From contig NC_081413.1 in assembly GCF_030272615.1 (NCBI RefSeq), forward strand, positions 604,934,709-604,998,708: a stretch of DNA of 64,000 nucleotides, written 5' to 3'. Source of the stretch: Cryptomeria japonica. Lineage: Eukaryota; Streptophyta; Pinopsida; Cupressales; Cupressaceae. A program made the translations under genes and the position numbers. Under the pieces are notes generated by a model. That model was not told the DNA's origin and did no database searches. It worked only from the letters and a program-made list of their open reading frames with translations. This document shows, piece after piece, positions 21,752 through 34,900 of the stretch. Each line of letters opens with the position of its first letter. Within the stretch, counting starts at the first letter, position 1.

Positions 21752-24110
21752 TGCCATATGACCTCTTATAACATCCTAGTATGTACAACATACCCTTTAG
21801 GATCCAATATGACCACATGGGATCACATAATGTCCTAAGGGGTCATATCGGGTCCTAAGGGGCCATGCATGTGTTGTAACACATGGGGGACGCCTTAGGA
21901 CCACATATGACCCCTTATAACATCCTAGGGTGTACAACATACCCCTTAGGACCAAATTTGACCACATAGGATCACATTGTCCTGAGGGGTCATTTGTGGT
22001 CCTAAGGGGTCACACATGTGTTCTAACATAGGAGTGACCCCTTAGGACAACATATGACACCTTTTAACATCCTAGTATGTACAATGTACCCCTTAGGACC
22101 CAATATGGAAACATAGGATCACATAGTGTCCTAAGGGGTCATATGTAGTCGTAAGGGGTCACACATGTGTTCTAACGCATGGGTGACCCCTTAGGACAAC
22201 ATATGAAACCTTATAACATCCTAGTGCGTACAACGTATCCCTTAGGACCAAATTTGACCATGTAGGATCACATAGTGTCCTAAGGGGTCACATAGGGTCC
22301 TAAGGGGTCATGCACATGTTCTAACAGACATGGGTGACCCCTTAGGACCACATATGACCCCTTTTAACATCTTAGTATGTACAACATACCCCTTAGGACC
22401 CAATATGACCACATAGGATCACATAGTGTCTTAAGGGGTCATATGTGGTCCATAGGGGTCACGCATGTGTTTTAACATGTGTCACATGTTACGACCAGAT
22501 ATGACCCTTTATAACATACTAGTGTGTATAACATACCCCTTATGACTCAATATAATCACATAGGGTCATATAGTGTCCTAAGGGGTCATAAGTTGTACTA
22601 AGGGGTCACACATGTGTTATAACACATATGCATGAAACCCTTAGGAGCATATATAACCCTTTTTAACATTCTAGCATGTACAATGTACCCCTTAGGACCC
22701 AATATGACCACATAGTGTCCTAAGCAGTCATATGTGGTCATAAGGGATCACGTATGTGTTGTAACACATGTGTGACCCCTTAGAACCACATATGACCCAT
22801 TATAGCATCCTAGTGTGTACAACATACCCCTTAGGACCCAATTTGACCACATAGGATCACATAGTGTCCTAAGGGGTCATTTGTGGTCCTAAGGGGTCAT
22901 GTGTGTGCTTTAACACACATGCATGACCTCTTTTAACATCCTAGTATGTACAATGTATCCCTTAGGACCTAATATGACCACATAGGATCACATAGTGTCC
23001 TAAGGTGTCATATGTGGTCCTAAGGGGTCACACATGTGTTCTAGTACATGGGTGCCCCTTAGGACCACATATGAACCCTTATAACATCCTAGTGTGTACA
23101 ACATATCCCTTAGGACCCAATTTGACCACATAGGATTACATAGAGTTTCCTAAAGGGTCATATATGGTCCTAAGGAGTCACACATGTGTTTTAACACACA
23201 TACATGACCCCTTCGAACCACATATGACCCCTTTTAAATCCTAATATGTACAATGTACCCCTTACCACCCAATATTATGACATAGGATCACATAGTGTCC
23301 TAAGGGGTCATATGTTGTCCTAAGGGGTCACATGTGTTTTAACAAATGTGTGACCCCTTAGGACCACATATGACCCCTTATAACATCCTAGTATGTACAA
23401 CATACCCCTTACGACCCAATATGACAACATAGGGTCACATAGTGTCCTAAGGGGTCATCTGTGGTCCTAAGGGGTCACACATGTGTTTTAAGGGGTAACA
23501 CATGTGTTTTAACACACATGTGTGACCCCTTAGGACCACATATGACCCCTTTTAACATCCTAGTATGTACAACGTACCCCTTAGGACCCTATATGACCAC
23601 ATGTTGTCCTAAGGTGTTATATGTGGTGCTAAGCAGTCACACAAGTTTTGTAGCACATGGGCGACCCCTTAGGACCATATATGACACCTTTTAACATCCT
23701 AGTGTGTACAACATACCCCTTAGGACCCAATTTGACCACATAGGATTACATAATGTCCTAAAGGGTCATATGTGGTCCTAAGGGGTTACCCATGTGTGTT
23801 AAAACATACATGTGACCCATTAGGACCACATATGACCCCTTATAACACCCTAGTGTGTATAACATAACCCTTATGGCCCAATATGATCACATAGGGTCAC
23901 ATAGTATCCTAATGGGTCATATGTGTTCCTAAGCGGTCACAAATGTGTTCTAAGACATGCGTGACCCCTTAGGTCCACATATGACCCCTTTTAACATCCT
24001 AGTATGTACAACGTATCCCTTAGTACCCAATATGACCACATAGGATCACATAGTGTCCTAAGGGGTCATATGTGGTCGTAACGGATTGCGCTTGTGTACT
24101 AACATATGAC
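21752..24110 (+). repeat. palindromic satellite array, 16 units of about 148 bp
   Basis: Counting the phrase AACATCCTAG and its variants gives 16 units, starting near 21769, 21918, 22067, 22216, 22367, 22514, 22666, 22805, 22936, 23083, 23237, 23382, 23554, 23693, 23846 and 23994. Each unit contains an imperfect palindrome of about 80 bp centred on ACATGTGTTCTAACACATGT, with arms carrying CATATGTGGTCCTAAGGGG and its complement, and a second shorter inverted pair CCCCTTAGGAC / GTCCTAAGGGG. Units alternate between a type with TTTTAACATCCTAGTATG plus CAATATGACC and one with TTATAACATCCTAGTGTG plus CAATTTGACC, so the real period is a dimer of about 298 bp. One unit (near 22805-22936) is short and one (23382-23554) is longer, with an extra palindrome arm. 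No coding function. Confidence 0.93.
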
Positions 24111-24482
24111 CCCATTGCATAAATCCCCTTAACATCCCTTAAGACTAGCTATTAAACATGACATTTAATTTATTACTTTAAGATGTTTTTAGGATGTTTA
24201 AATTTCTTTCAATATTTTTTATATGTTTAAAATGTCATTTATGTATTAATTTACATACATTGTTCTATAAATGTTTGAAATTTATTATATTTAATTTTAT
24301 ATATATATATAGTTCTAAACATCTTTTTTTTTAATTGTGCTTTATTTTAATATTCTGCAAAGAAAAAAGATGTTAAAATATATTTACATGTAAAATTGTT
24401 GTTTATTTAAGTAAAAAATTTGTTTTTAAATTATAATGTACATGCACACACATGCAAATATCTATATATATTTCATACCATC
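24111..24482. other. AT-rich junction between satellite and gene relic
   Basis: The satellite fades out at CCCTTAAGACTAGCTAT (also hinted at near 9480 on the left). It is followed by AT-rich DNA with a (TA) tract near 24300. No gene is seen. Confidence 0.45.
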
Positions 24483-25871
24483 ATGTCAGATCATCCTACT
24501 TCACATCATACTAGATCAGAGCCAAGTGTTCAACAAGGTGGCAGTGAGCAGACGTCACGTCGATCTACAAGATCTATTGATGATAGGCAACATCTTTATG
24601 TGGAAACCACACAGACATTACAATGTGCTTTACATCACCTGAAGCACACATTGGAAAATACCCCTAACCATATAAATAAGGAAAGGGTAGAGACCATTAG
24701 TGATGAGCTATGTCATATGATTAACGTTTTTGAGACATATAAGCCCTATGATGATATTAGCATTGATGTATTCTAAATTCTTCTCTTAGACGTAGTGTTA
24801 CTGGTACAGTAAAATGGGAAAAAATCAATGATGATGTTTCTATTGCTGTTGTCAAGAGTATGTTACCCCATTATTAGTCAAAAGGTAGAACAAGGGGTTA
24901 TATGCCTACCAGGTGCACAGATGTACTTGTGACACCTTTTATATAGCCCAGATGGTTGGCCACTCATCATATGTGGTCCTAAAAGGATGAGTTTCCCCTC
25001 TATTTCTGTAAACAATTATTTGTAGAGTTCCATTTGGGCTATGATGTAGACTATACAGATTTTCCTGCACATGCCAAGTAGGGGAGAGGGAGGTTTTTAG
25101 ATAAGTTTAGACTACCTGATGCACAAAAACCCTCTAATAAATGGGCATTAGTTGGTCGAAACCTTTTGGCTTTTCCAAAATGTTTGGAACTATCACATGT
25201 AACAGATAGTGCAGTCGATGACACTCGACAACATATTTTTTTCCAGTATTTCTACTATAGCAACATAGGTTGATCAAATGACATTGAATGATGGGGGCAT
25301 ATATTTTCTATGTTCTCATACTAGAATTCCTCTAGTTGATGATACATCATCGAGTTCTGATCCCTACGTTCGAGCTGAAATACCATCATTGATGGAAGCT
25401 GCACGACTCTATGATGTAGATCCTTTGTGACATATGAGCGCATATCTATCCAACAATCATTTGGATGAATATCAGGTTCTTACTATGTAGAATGGGTTCC
25501 CTCTACATGAGGCATCAACATATGTTAGACGAGTACTTGGTTGACTAGCTCCTGCTTGCCATGGTGGTGCTACAGACTCTCAGCATGGTGTTGCACATCC
25601 TATAGCCCCTCCTAACATAGAACAATTTTCCAAGATACACCTCCTCTTGGTGTTCATAAATTAACTGATCACACAACACTAGATATTGTAGCTAGGGGGG
25701 TTTACACTAGTTTAATTATGGAGACAGACCTCAATGGTGATGATGTAGTGGACTCCTTGCATGATTTTGACATCAGTAGGATCAAGCGAGCATTACATGT
25801 TGCAAATGAGGTATAAATTTAAAAATTAAATTTAAAAACTATCTATAGTTCGCTATAAATTTTGAATTAAA

Positions 25872-25952
<81 letters not shown>

Positions 25953-26286
25953 TTTCTATATTCTAGAGGTATAATTTTTCAATTAAAATTATAATTTGTG
26001 AACTGTAGAGAATTATGTTACGATCCATGTATGGAGATTTGTAGACAGCCACTAACCCTATTCATTATGAGACGCAGGTATAACTAAATTCTTTTTTTTT
26101 TATTTGTTCAATTTAAAGGGAAAGATATTGATTTTAATTAATTAAATTTTTAAAATTTTCTAGGTTCAATTTGTTTATCTAAAAAAATTTGTACATTGTA
26201 GGTTGAGACACGATCATGCCTGAGCTCTTCATCTCACAGATGTTCTAGATTACATCATGTACATGGTGGATATGTTAGAGATCAGG
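24483..26286 (+). pseudogene. decayed multi-exon gene of unknown family
   Basis: Translation starts plausibly at the ATG at 24483 (MSDHPTSHHT). The first frame runs to 24776 as a hydrophilic protein with a helical, glutamate-rich end. Further natural-looking protein follows to about 25816 with internal stops and frame changes near 24776, 25260 and 25630 (phrases KWEKINDDVS, LGYDVDYTDFPAHAK, SNKWALVGRNLLAFPK, ASTYVRRVLG). At 25816 it meets GAG|GTATAA, a possible splice donor. Two more exon-like blocks follow, about 26009-26077 (ending CAG|GTATAA) and about 26203-26286 (after TTGTAG, ending CAG|GTACAT). A solo LTR then begins. I recognise no domain; it is neither a copia nor a gypsy polymerase. 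It could be a host gene fragment or an accessory part of a large transposon. Confidence 0.4.
25874..25951 (+). repeat. (TG)39 microsatellite
   Basis: Uninterrupted TG dinucleotides over 78 bases, within the first putative intron of the unknown gene relic. A (CA) tract of nearly the same length lies at 28974-29051. Confidence 0.98.
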
Positions 26287-26317
26287 TACATGTTTATCTC
26301 TAGACCATGTACATGTA

Positions 26318-27621
26318 TGTTCTTATTCGACATTGTTGCTGATAGGATATGTTGTTGTCATTGATGTCAACATATTCCTCTTCAGTGATTGCAGATTGGT
26401 TTATGGGGATTTTGGTTTGGTGTATGGATTATTTCTAGTATCATTATATTCTTCTGTGTTGGTTTTGGTGATCCGGAAACCTTAATTGATCATATATCAT
26501 ATGATCTATTTTTGTAGTTGATTTTTTTATTAGTTCCTTGCAGAGTTCAATATTTCCTTTGATATATTCCGGTGTGATAAAATCCCAAGCTAAGGTTTTA
26601 GGAGATTGTTTTGGATGGTCTTGTGTACCTTTATTTTAGATGGTTCGTGATTTGGTTCTTCTCAAGTTATCTTTCTTCGTGATAGTTGTTGTTACTTGTT
26701 TCATATATTGATTGATGAAGATTTGATTAGTGGTTTTGGTACAGTTGTTACTAATGATATTAATGTCCTTGCTGGTGTTTCCTAAGGATGTCCTATTTTT
26801 ATGATCCACATTTATCGTTGAGTGTTCTTGGTGATTTTGTCAAACCAGTGATGTTCTTCGTGCTATACGGTATTCTTGGTGGTGTAGCGTGTTGCGGTTG
26901 ATCTTGGCATGATTTCTAGTGGTGATTAGCATTTGGGAATTTGTTTTAGGTCCATTTTATATCATTTATATCACTATATTGGTTTGGTGGTCGATCCTTG
27001 TATTGTGTGATGTATTGTTGTAATTGTGACTTGAGGGTTTAGCTAACCTTGTTTCCAAGGTTGATGAATTGTATAAATAGGTGATATAGTCATGTAATTT
27101 GGGTATCAAGGTTGTGTCTACATTATCAAAGAGTGTTGTATTTGCGATTAAGTGATTCACCCTTTGAGTAGAGATTGGTGTTGTAGACTAGACAATTACG
27201 CTTAGCCAGAACTATCATTGGGCATTTGGAGATGCTATTATTTCAGTTCATTCCTTCCTGATTGTATTTCAAATCTTGTTGTAAGTCAGTGAGACTTCCC
27301 TAAGGGTTGTTGCCTTCCGAGTTATTATATTTGAGCAGTGAGTTCTAGGTAGTGTGCTTGACTATTGGTGCATTCCCTATTGTCATATTTTCACATACTA
27401 CTGTAGAGTATCATCTTATTGTGGGTAGGTTCCCACCATGGTTTTTCTCTTAGCCAAATTTTCCATGTCAAAATCTCTGTGTTGTGTGTTGTGCTATCAA
27501 TTTGCTTATCTTTTTTGTTGCTATAGTTTATTATATTTGTATTGGTATTTGAGTTTGTAGATCCAGTAGAAAACTGATTCACCCCCCACCTTTTAGTTTT
27601 CTCTTATTGTTGTTGCTAACA
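26318..27621 (+). mobile_element. solo LTR of copia family B, plus orientation
   Basis: The sequence is the reverse complement of the family B LTRs at 30282-31528 and 36042-37296: for instance GGATATGTTGTTG then GTTTAGCTAACCTTG..., GTGGGTAGGTTCCCACCATGG-type text near 27420, and the end TTGTTGTTGCTAACA. The right end is clear; the left end is less so because the first 20-30 bases diverge. No primer binding site or polypurine tract follows or precedes, so only an LTR remains. Flanks ATGTA and TTTCT do not form a target duplication. Confidence 0.85.
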
Positions 27622-28970
27622 TTTCTTAATCTAGGTTGAATTATTAAATACCTTACATGATATAAATTATTTAATTAATGATATTTCTACCATGTACTCT
27701 TAAATTTATATGTATGAATGTTTTTAACATAAATGTACATGTGTACTCTATTGTAGGCATAGGGATTAGGACAAGGTCCCGATTGACCCATTATATATTC
27801 ATTTGACACATATGTACATGTGCATGTACATTTTCTAGAGACATTACAAACATATTTTATATAGATATTTTTATTTTCTAGACATTTCCTAGATCTATAT
27901 TTTAGAACATACATACATGTGTAGATCTAAATTTCATTATATATTATATAGAACTCTATCTTACTATTTTAGGTTTACTAGATCTTACATTTCATGAAGA
28001 TTTATATTGTTTGGTTTTGTCAATAACTCAATAATTTAAATGTTAATTGATGACTCAAGATAATTTGATTTGTGTTTCGTGTGCGATCTTGAAATGTTAG
28101 ATACATATATAAATTAAATAGATTGATCATTTAAATTAAAATATATATTAAATTTTGAAGTTAAATTTTATATATATATATATCAAGATTTCCTAACTTT
28201 CTAAGTCTAGATCGCAAAGTTGTTCAATCTCAAGTTCTTCACCCAAAAATTTAATCAAGTTTCAGCACATTGGTCTTTGGATTCTATGTAAGTAGTAGAT
28301 TCTTAGATAAATGTCCACTACTAAACATAAATAACCTTAAACTACCAAACTAACCTTAAAATAGTTATTATCAATCAATCTAAATTATTAAACTAACCTA
28401 TATAAATGTCAAACCTCAACAAAAGGATAGATTAAAAGTAAGATTTATTTGGAGAATATTCATAATTAAATGGTTGCATGGATCTCTTAAATAATAAAGT
28501 TCAAAATAATTGAAATTTTTTATATATAGCTAACATATATATTCATTTTATGTGCCTAAAACTACCTCTACAAGAGAAAGAGGGAATAGATCCATTTATC
28601 ATTTGAACCTGAACTCCAACTTTTGAAAGAGAGAGAAGTTGAGTTGTATATGAAAATAATATTATTTGTCACGAAATAGTGTCATACCTAATTCTAGTAG
28701 TGTAATATATTTTACAAGTTCACTAACTCAAACTATTTTTGAATTAGTACAATAGTTAGTAACAATTGCGAGACTTCTTTTAATAATATTCTTAATTCTT
28801 AGTTGGCAATGTTAAAAGAAATTTGATCTATCTAAATAACATTTCTACTATCTTTGTAATATTTCATGTTTCACTTTCTAAAAATGATGACAACTATTTT
28901 GAATGCCTTTTAAACTTCATTAGTTTATTTGTAAATAAAAATGAATCCATGTACATGTAAATAAGAATAA

Positions 28971-29054
<84 letters not shown>

Positions 29055-30281
29055 GTGAACACATATAAATGAATCCATACATATAAATAAAATTAAATGT
29101 GTACATGTAAATAAAAAGAGATTCATACATGTAAATTAAAAGTGCATAAACACATAGAAACAAATCCATACATATAAATAAAAGGTTCAAGTGAAAATAC
29201 ATTATTGGATCAACAATTAAATTTTTTTTTCAAGAATAATTACATGAAGGAATCCACAAATAAAAGGTAAATAACATTTCAATGCAATTTTTTCTTTAAC
29301 AATTTATGCATCCAAAAAAATAATGTTTAATAAAATCTCAAAAATACTTAGTTTAATATAACATACTTGAAAAAGCCTTCTAATATTGGATATTTGTTTA
29401 ATTAAAAAAAAATTAAAATAGTCTTCAAAATCTTCAAAAAATTTGGAGATCTTCGCCACTTTATATAAAAAATGTCATTTTTATTTGCAAAAACAATTTA
29501 TTTACTTCAAAAATAAATTATATTAATATGCACTCCTTGATTTTCATATTTAAAAACTAAAAGAATAAATCATTATTTATATGGGGTTTAATAGGCGTGG
29601 TCACTCAAATGACCGATCGAGTCAGCCTCCAATGTCCCTTCCGACTGGAACCCTTTCTGCCAAAACACCCTTACTGACATCCGAAGTGGCAGCCACATCA
29701 TCAAATTTGACAAATTTATAAAACTTTTGACTACTGCAAGAAAATTCTACAAGTAAATTTAATTTATTAATTAAACAAAAAATACCCTTTTGTAGAGATC
29801 AAAGTCAAAAATCTACTCATATAATTTTTATGATGTTTTGATTAGATTTAATATATATTATTTCAAAAATACTACAAGTACCTATTCTAATCTTTGGTAA
29901 GAGGCGGGTTTGAAAAACAAAAAAAAATATTGAATCACCTCAAAAAAATTCGAAAAAAATATGGCTCATTAGAAGAGAGAGTCTTCTCCAAAAGGGTTTT
30001 TTTTTTTTTTAATTATCAAAAATTAAATAAACATAATATGATGGGAGATAAAAACTATCAAATTCAAGTATGTTCGACTTTAAAATGTTATAACAAAGAA
30101 AATATACATCGAAAAATAATTTATTTTTTCTATCCACTATATATGTATGTCATCTATTAGGGATATCAAAATAAGAAAAAAATAAGTTGATTTATAGTTT
30201 TTTTTTTGTGCAAAATAAGCCCCCTGATTTTCAGCATTTTTCAGCAATAAGAAATTTGACTTTAAAATAGAAAAACATATC
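27622..30281. other. AT-rich spacer, no gene recognised
   Basis: AT-rich DNA with a long (CA) microsatellite, poly-T/poly-A runs (for example near 30000) and an inverted copy of the 8833 motif at 29641-29666. The cysteine-valine repeat frames across the microsatellite are artefacts. Nothing else supported. Confidence 0.5.
28974..29051 (+). repeat. (CA)39 microsatellite
   Basis: Uninterrupted CA dinucleotides of about 78 bases. The neighbourhood also has repeated TACATGTAAATAA and ATACATATAAATAA phrases. Confidence 0.98.
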
Positions 30282-31528
30282 TATTAGCAGCAGAAAATAA
30301 GCAAGACTAAGAGAGGGAGGTGAATCAGTCTTCACTGGAATAAAAAACTTTAAGTACAACAATATATCTAACAAAATGCAACAATAAACATATAAGAAAA
30401 TTAACAACACAACACACAACACCAAGATTTAGATGTGAAAAACCCAGTTAAGGGAAAACCCACAGTGGGAACCTACCCATGGTAAGATGATACTTTGGAG
30501 TAGTATGTGAAAATATTACAATGGGGAATGCACATGCATTCAGACACACTGCCTAGAGCTCACTACTCAAATATAATAGCCCAGAAGGCTACAACCCTTA
30601 GGAAAGTCTCACTAACTTACAATAATACTCAGACTATAATCTAGAAGAAATGAACTGAAAGAATAGCATCTCCAAATGCCCGATTACAATTTTGGTTAAG
30701 CACATATGTCTTCCCTGAAATACCAATCTCACCAACAACTCAATACCCAAGGATAAATCACTTGTTTGCACACAAATCTCTTCTAATAATGTAGACACAA
30801 CATCAACACCTAAATTATGTGACTTTATCATCTCTATACACAATTCATCAACCTTGATAACAAGGTCGGCTAAACCCTCAACCCTCAATTACAAAATTAT
30901 ATCACACAATACAAAGATCAACCATCGGACCAATATAATTGTTTTCATAGCATAACATGGACCTAATTAAAATTTCTAAATGATCAACTCCACCGGAAAT
31001 CACACCAAGATCAACCGCAACACACTACACCACTAGAAATACCGCATAACACGAAAATCAATACCGGTTGATGAAAATCACTAAAAAATCACACAATGAT
31101 CAATGTGGATTGCCAAAACAAATAGGAAATGACTAGAAAAAACCAAAAAGCACATTAGAATCATCTAGAACAGCTGCACCAATACCACTTTTCAAATATT
31201 CATCTATCAATGTGTAGAAGCTCAAGAACACAACCAATCTACAACTGTCATGAAGAAAGATAACTTGCGGAGCACCAAATCATGAACCATCTTTAATGAA
31301 GATACACAAGACCATCCAAAACAATATCCCAATGTATCAGCACAAGATCGGATCACACCAGAATATACTGAAGAAGTATCAACCTCTGCAAAATAGTGAT
31401 CAGCAAAACCAAACTACAAAACTGGATCAGAAGATCTTTCCAAGTACACCGGATCAAAACATAGGAATATGTTGACATCAATGACAACAACATATCCTAG
31501 AAAGAGAAATGAACAACCATATCCAACA
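30282..31528 (-). repeat. 3' LTR of copia B
   Basis: Left LTR as written on the plus strand. It begins TATTAGCAGC, where the partner LTR begins TGTTAGAAGC, so the terminal TG has changed to TA. Ends ATATCCAACA. Confidence 0.88.
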
Positions 31529-31989
31529 ATCTCCCCCTTTGGTATTGATGGCAACATATGAATGTGAAAAACAGTCAATGCAAAGAAAGAAGATATCACA
31601 AGAAAACTCCCCCTAAGATCAAGACAGATAAAGAAGTTTTTTACATCATCTTTCTCTCCCTTTGACAACAATGCCAAAGATCTCCAAAATAGATAACCAA
31701 ACTCTCTCCAAAAATAGAAACATAAATCTCTCTCCCCAAAACACAGACTACTCCAGCAGAGGAGCAACACCAACTCACCAATTTGGATAGAATAATAAGG
31801 TTTTGGAATCCACCGGATCGATGCAACTCAGTGCATCTAGTTCTCATCAAGAGGGGTGGATACGCCTAACTTGTTTTTCAAGTAGAAAAATGTATCTGCA
31901 GGCAAAGTCTTAGTAAAAATATCATCTATCTATTCCTTTGTAGATACATACTCTAGCTTCATCTTCTCCTAACTTGTTCTCTCAAGTAA

Positions 31990-34900
31990 TTATTTGACTG
32001 ATATATGCTTAGTCTTTGAATGTTGTACCAGATTCTTTGGCATGTTGATAGCACTAGAATTATCACAATAAATAAAAGTAGGCTCATCATGAATAAGTCT
32101 GATATCTTTCAACATTTGGCTCATCCAAACCACTTGAGTGCAATTACTAGTAGTAGCAATGTACTCATCTTTAACAGTAGATAAGGAAATTGAATATTGT
32201 TTGTTGCTAGCCCATGAAACCAACTTATTACCCAAAAATAATGCTCCACCGGTAGTTCTCTTCTAGTCATCTACATCACCAACCCAATCAGCATCAGTGT
32301 AGGCACACAACATGAAATCACCATTCCTCGGGTACTATGAACCATAATCCACGGTTCCCTTTAGATATATGAATAGCCTCTTAACAAGAGTGACATGACT
32401 CTCCTTTGGATCAGCTTGATATATAATAGCCATACACACAACATGCATAATGTCAGGCTTAGTCTAAGTAATATATAGCAGTCCACCAACCATAGATCTG
32501 CGCAAACTAATTATCTTTTGAAGATTCATCTTTTTTAGACAATTTACAACCAGTCACCATAGGGGTTCCAACCGGTTTGGAGTCATCTAATCCAAACTTC
32601 TTTAGTAATTCCTTCACATACTTAGTTTGAGATATAAATATACCTTTTCCTATTTGTGCAATCTACAAACCTAAGAAGAATTTGATTTCAGCAATCATAG
32701 ACATCTCAAATTCTTTATGCATATCACTAATAAACTTCATGCTCAATTCATCATCAGCACCAAATATAATATGATCAAAAAAGATCTCAACAATCAGGAT
32801 GTTATCATTTTCAATCTTAAAATATAGATTACTATCAATAGTACCTTTAGTAAATCCCAATTTTAACAAGTATTTATCTAATCTAGCATACCAGGCTCTA
32901 GGAGCTTGTTTCAATCCATAAAGAGCTATCTTCAACTTACATACCATGTCTCCATCATCTGAGAGTGAAAATCCATTAGGTTGTTCAATGTAAACTTCTT
33001 CCTCTAGATCACCATTCAAAAAGGTAGATTTAACATCCATCTGATATACCTTGAAATATTAATAAGCAACATAAACAAGCAACATTTTGATAGCTTCAAG
33101 TCTAGGAACATGAGAAAAAGCCTCCTCATAATCAATTCCTTGTTGTAAATACTCTTTGTAAACCAGTCTAGCTTTAATTCTGTCAACTTCATTGACTTCA
33201 TTCAACTTGTTTCCGAATACCCATTTAGTACTAATAACATTCTTATCCTTAGGTCTACGAACAAGTTCCCAAATATTATTGTTTCCAATCTGATCTAGTT
33301 CTTATTCCATAGCTCTCATGCAACTTTCATCTTTACAATCTTCAACAACATATTTAGGTTAAACTTTAGAAATCAAACATACTTCTTCAGCAACTATCCT
33401 TCTTCTTGTCATCACACCTTTATTCTTATCACCAATAATCTAATTTTTAGAATGATTTGATCTTACATACCACAGAGTCTTCCGATTATTTGATTCTTAG
33501 ATTCTTGTACATCTTCACCAACATCAAGAACATCTAGATTAATAGTCTCTACTTGATCATTCTTCTTAGGCTCTTTGGGTTAAACAGAACCGAAAAAAAC
33601 ATGTTGACCATCATCATAAGCACATGCTCTGTTCTCCTTGCCAGGGTTCTCATCCACCTTCATATTTGCACTTTCAACTATCTTTCTCAATCTCTTATTA
33701 TAGCACTGGTAGGTCTTGGTCTTGGTTGAATATCCCAAGAAGATACCTTCATCACTTCTAGCATCAAAAATTCCTATATCCTCATCTCTCTTGATATAAA
33801 ATTTTCTACCAAATACTCAGAAATATCTTACAATAGGTACATGACCAAACTGTAGCTCATAAGGGGTCTTACCAGTATCATCTTTGATATGAAATCTATT
33901 GAATGTTTAAATAACAGTGCTAATGGATTCTCTCGAGTAGATCTTCAGAACATTTCCTTCAATCAGCATGCTCCTTGCAATATCCAAAACAATTATGATC
34001 TTCCTCTTAACAACTCTATTTTGATGTGGGGTTCTAGGAGTAGATAATTGTCTTCTAATTCCATTCATCTCACAGAATGAGTTGAACTCACTGGAACATA
34101 ATTCTCCACCTCTATCCGATCTTAGACATTTGACCTTCAATCCAAACTTAGTTTCCACCTTAGCTTTGAATATCTTGAATTTGTCCAATTATTTTGATTT
34201 CTCCTTCAAAAAGACAACCCACATCATCCTGGAATAATTATCAATTAGTATCATAAAATATCTATCACCCTACACACTTCTAACATTTGTAGGTCCACAT
34301 AGGTCTGTATGCACAAGATCTAGAAGTCCATCAGATGTATATTATTTTCTCTTGAGAAATTTTTTTGTTTTCTTACCCAACTAGCATTGCTTACATACTG
34401 GATTAGCATGCTTAACAATCTTAGGTAGATCTCTAACATCTTGTGTAGAATAGATCTTAATAATTGAATCAAATTTTACATGACAGATTCTCCTATGCCA
34501 CAATCAACTCTCATCTATCTTAACAATCAAACAACTGTTCTCACCAACATTCAAATGAAAAATGTTACCTTTAGTCTTATTTCTAGATGCAATCTCTATA
34601 CTGGAGGCATTCAAGATCTTGCATTTACCATCCTTGAATTGTAGATCATAACCCTTATAAACCATCTGTCTAATAATCAAAAGATTATGATTCAAACCTT
34701 CAACAAACAAGACATCATCAGTGTTATGCTTACCATCAAAATAAATAGAACCTCTCCCACGGATTACACAAGCTTTGTCATATCCAAATCTAACTATTCC
34801 ACCATCATAACTTTCCATTCTCACAAATTTTCTTTTATCACATGTCATATGATGTGAAAAATCACTATCAATCACCCATTCATCCTTTTCTTCTACCTTA

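Noticed and set aside
23461-23694. 77-codon frame inside the satellite
   Set aside because: Chance frame in repeat units; its sequence simply mirrors the repeat period.
21752-24110. CRISPR-like appearance of the regular repeats
   Set aside because: Units are about 148 bp, with no unique spacers of constant length between short identical repeats, and the context is a plant nuclear genome. It is a satellite.
28894-29202. Minus-strand frames with long valine-cysteine runs
   Set aside because: They are translations of the (CA)n microsatellite and have no other protein character.
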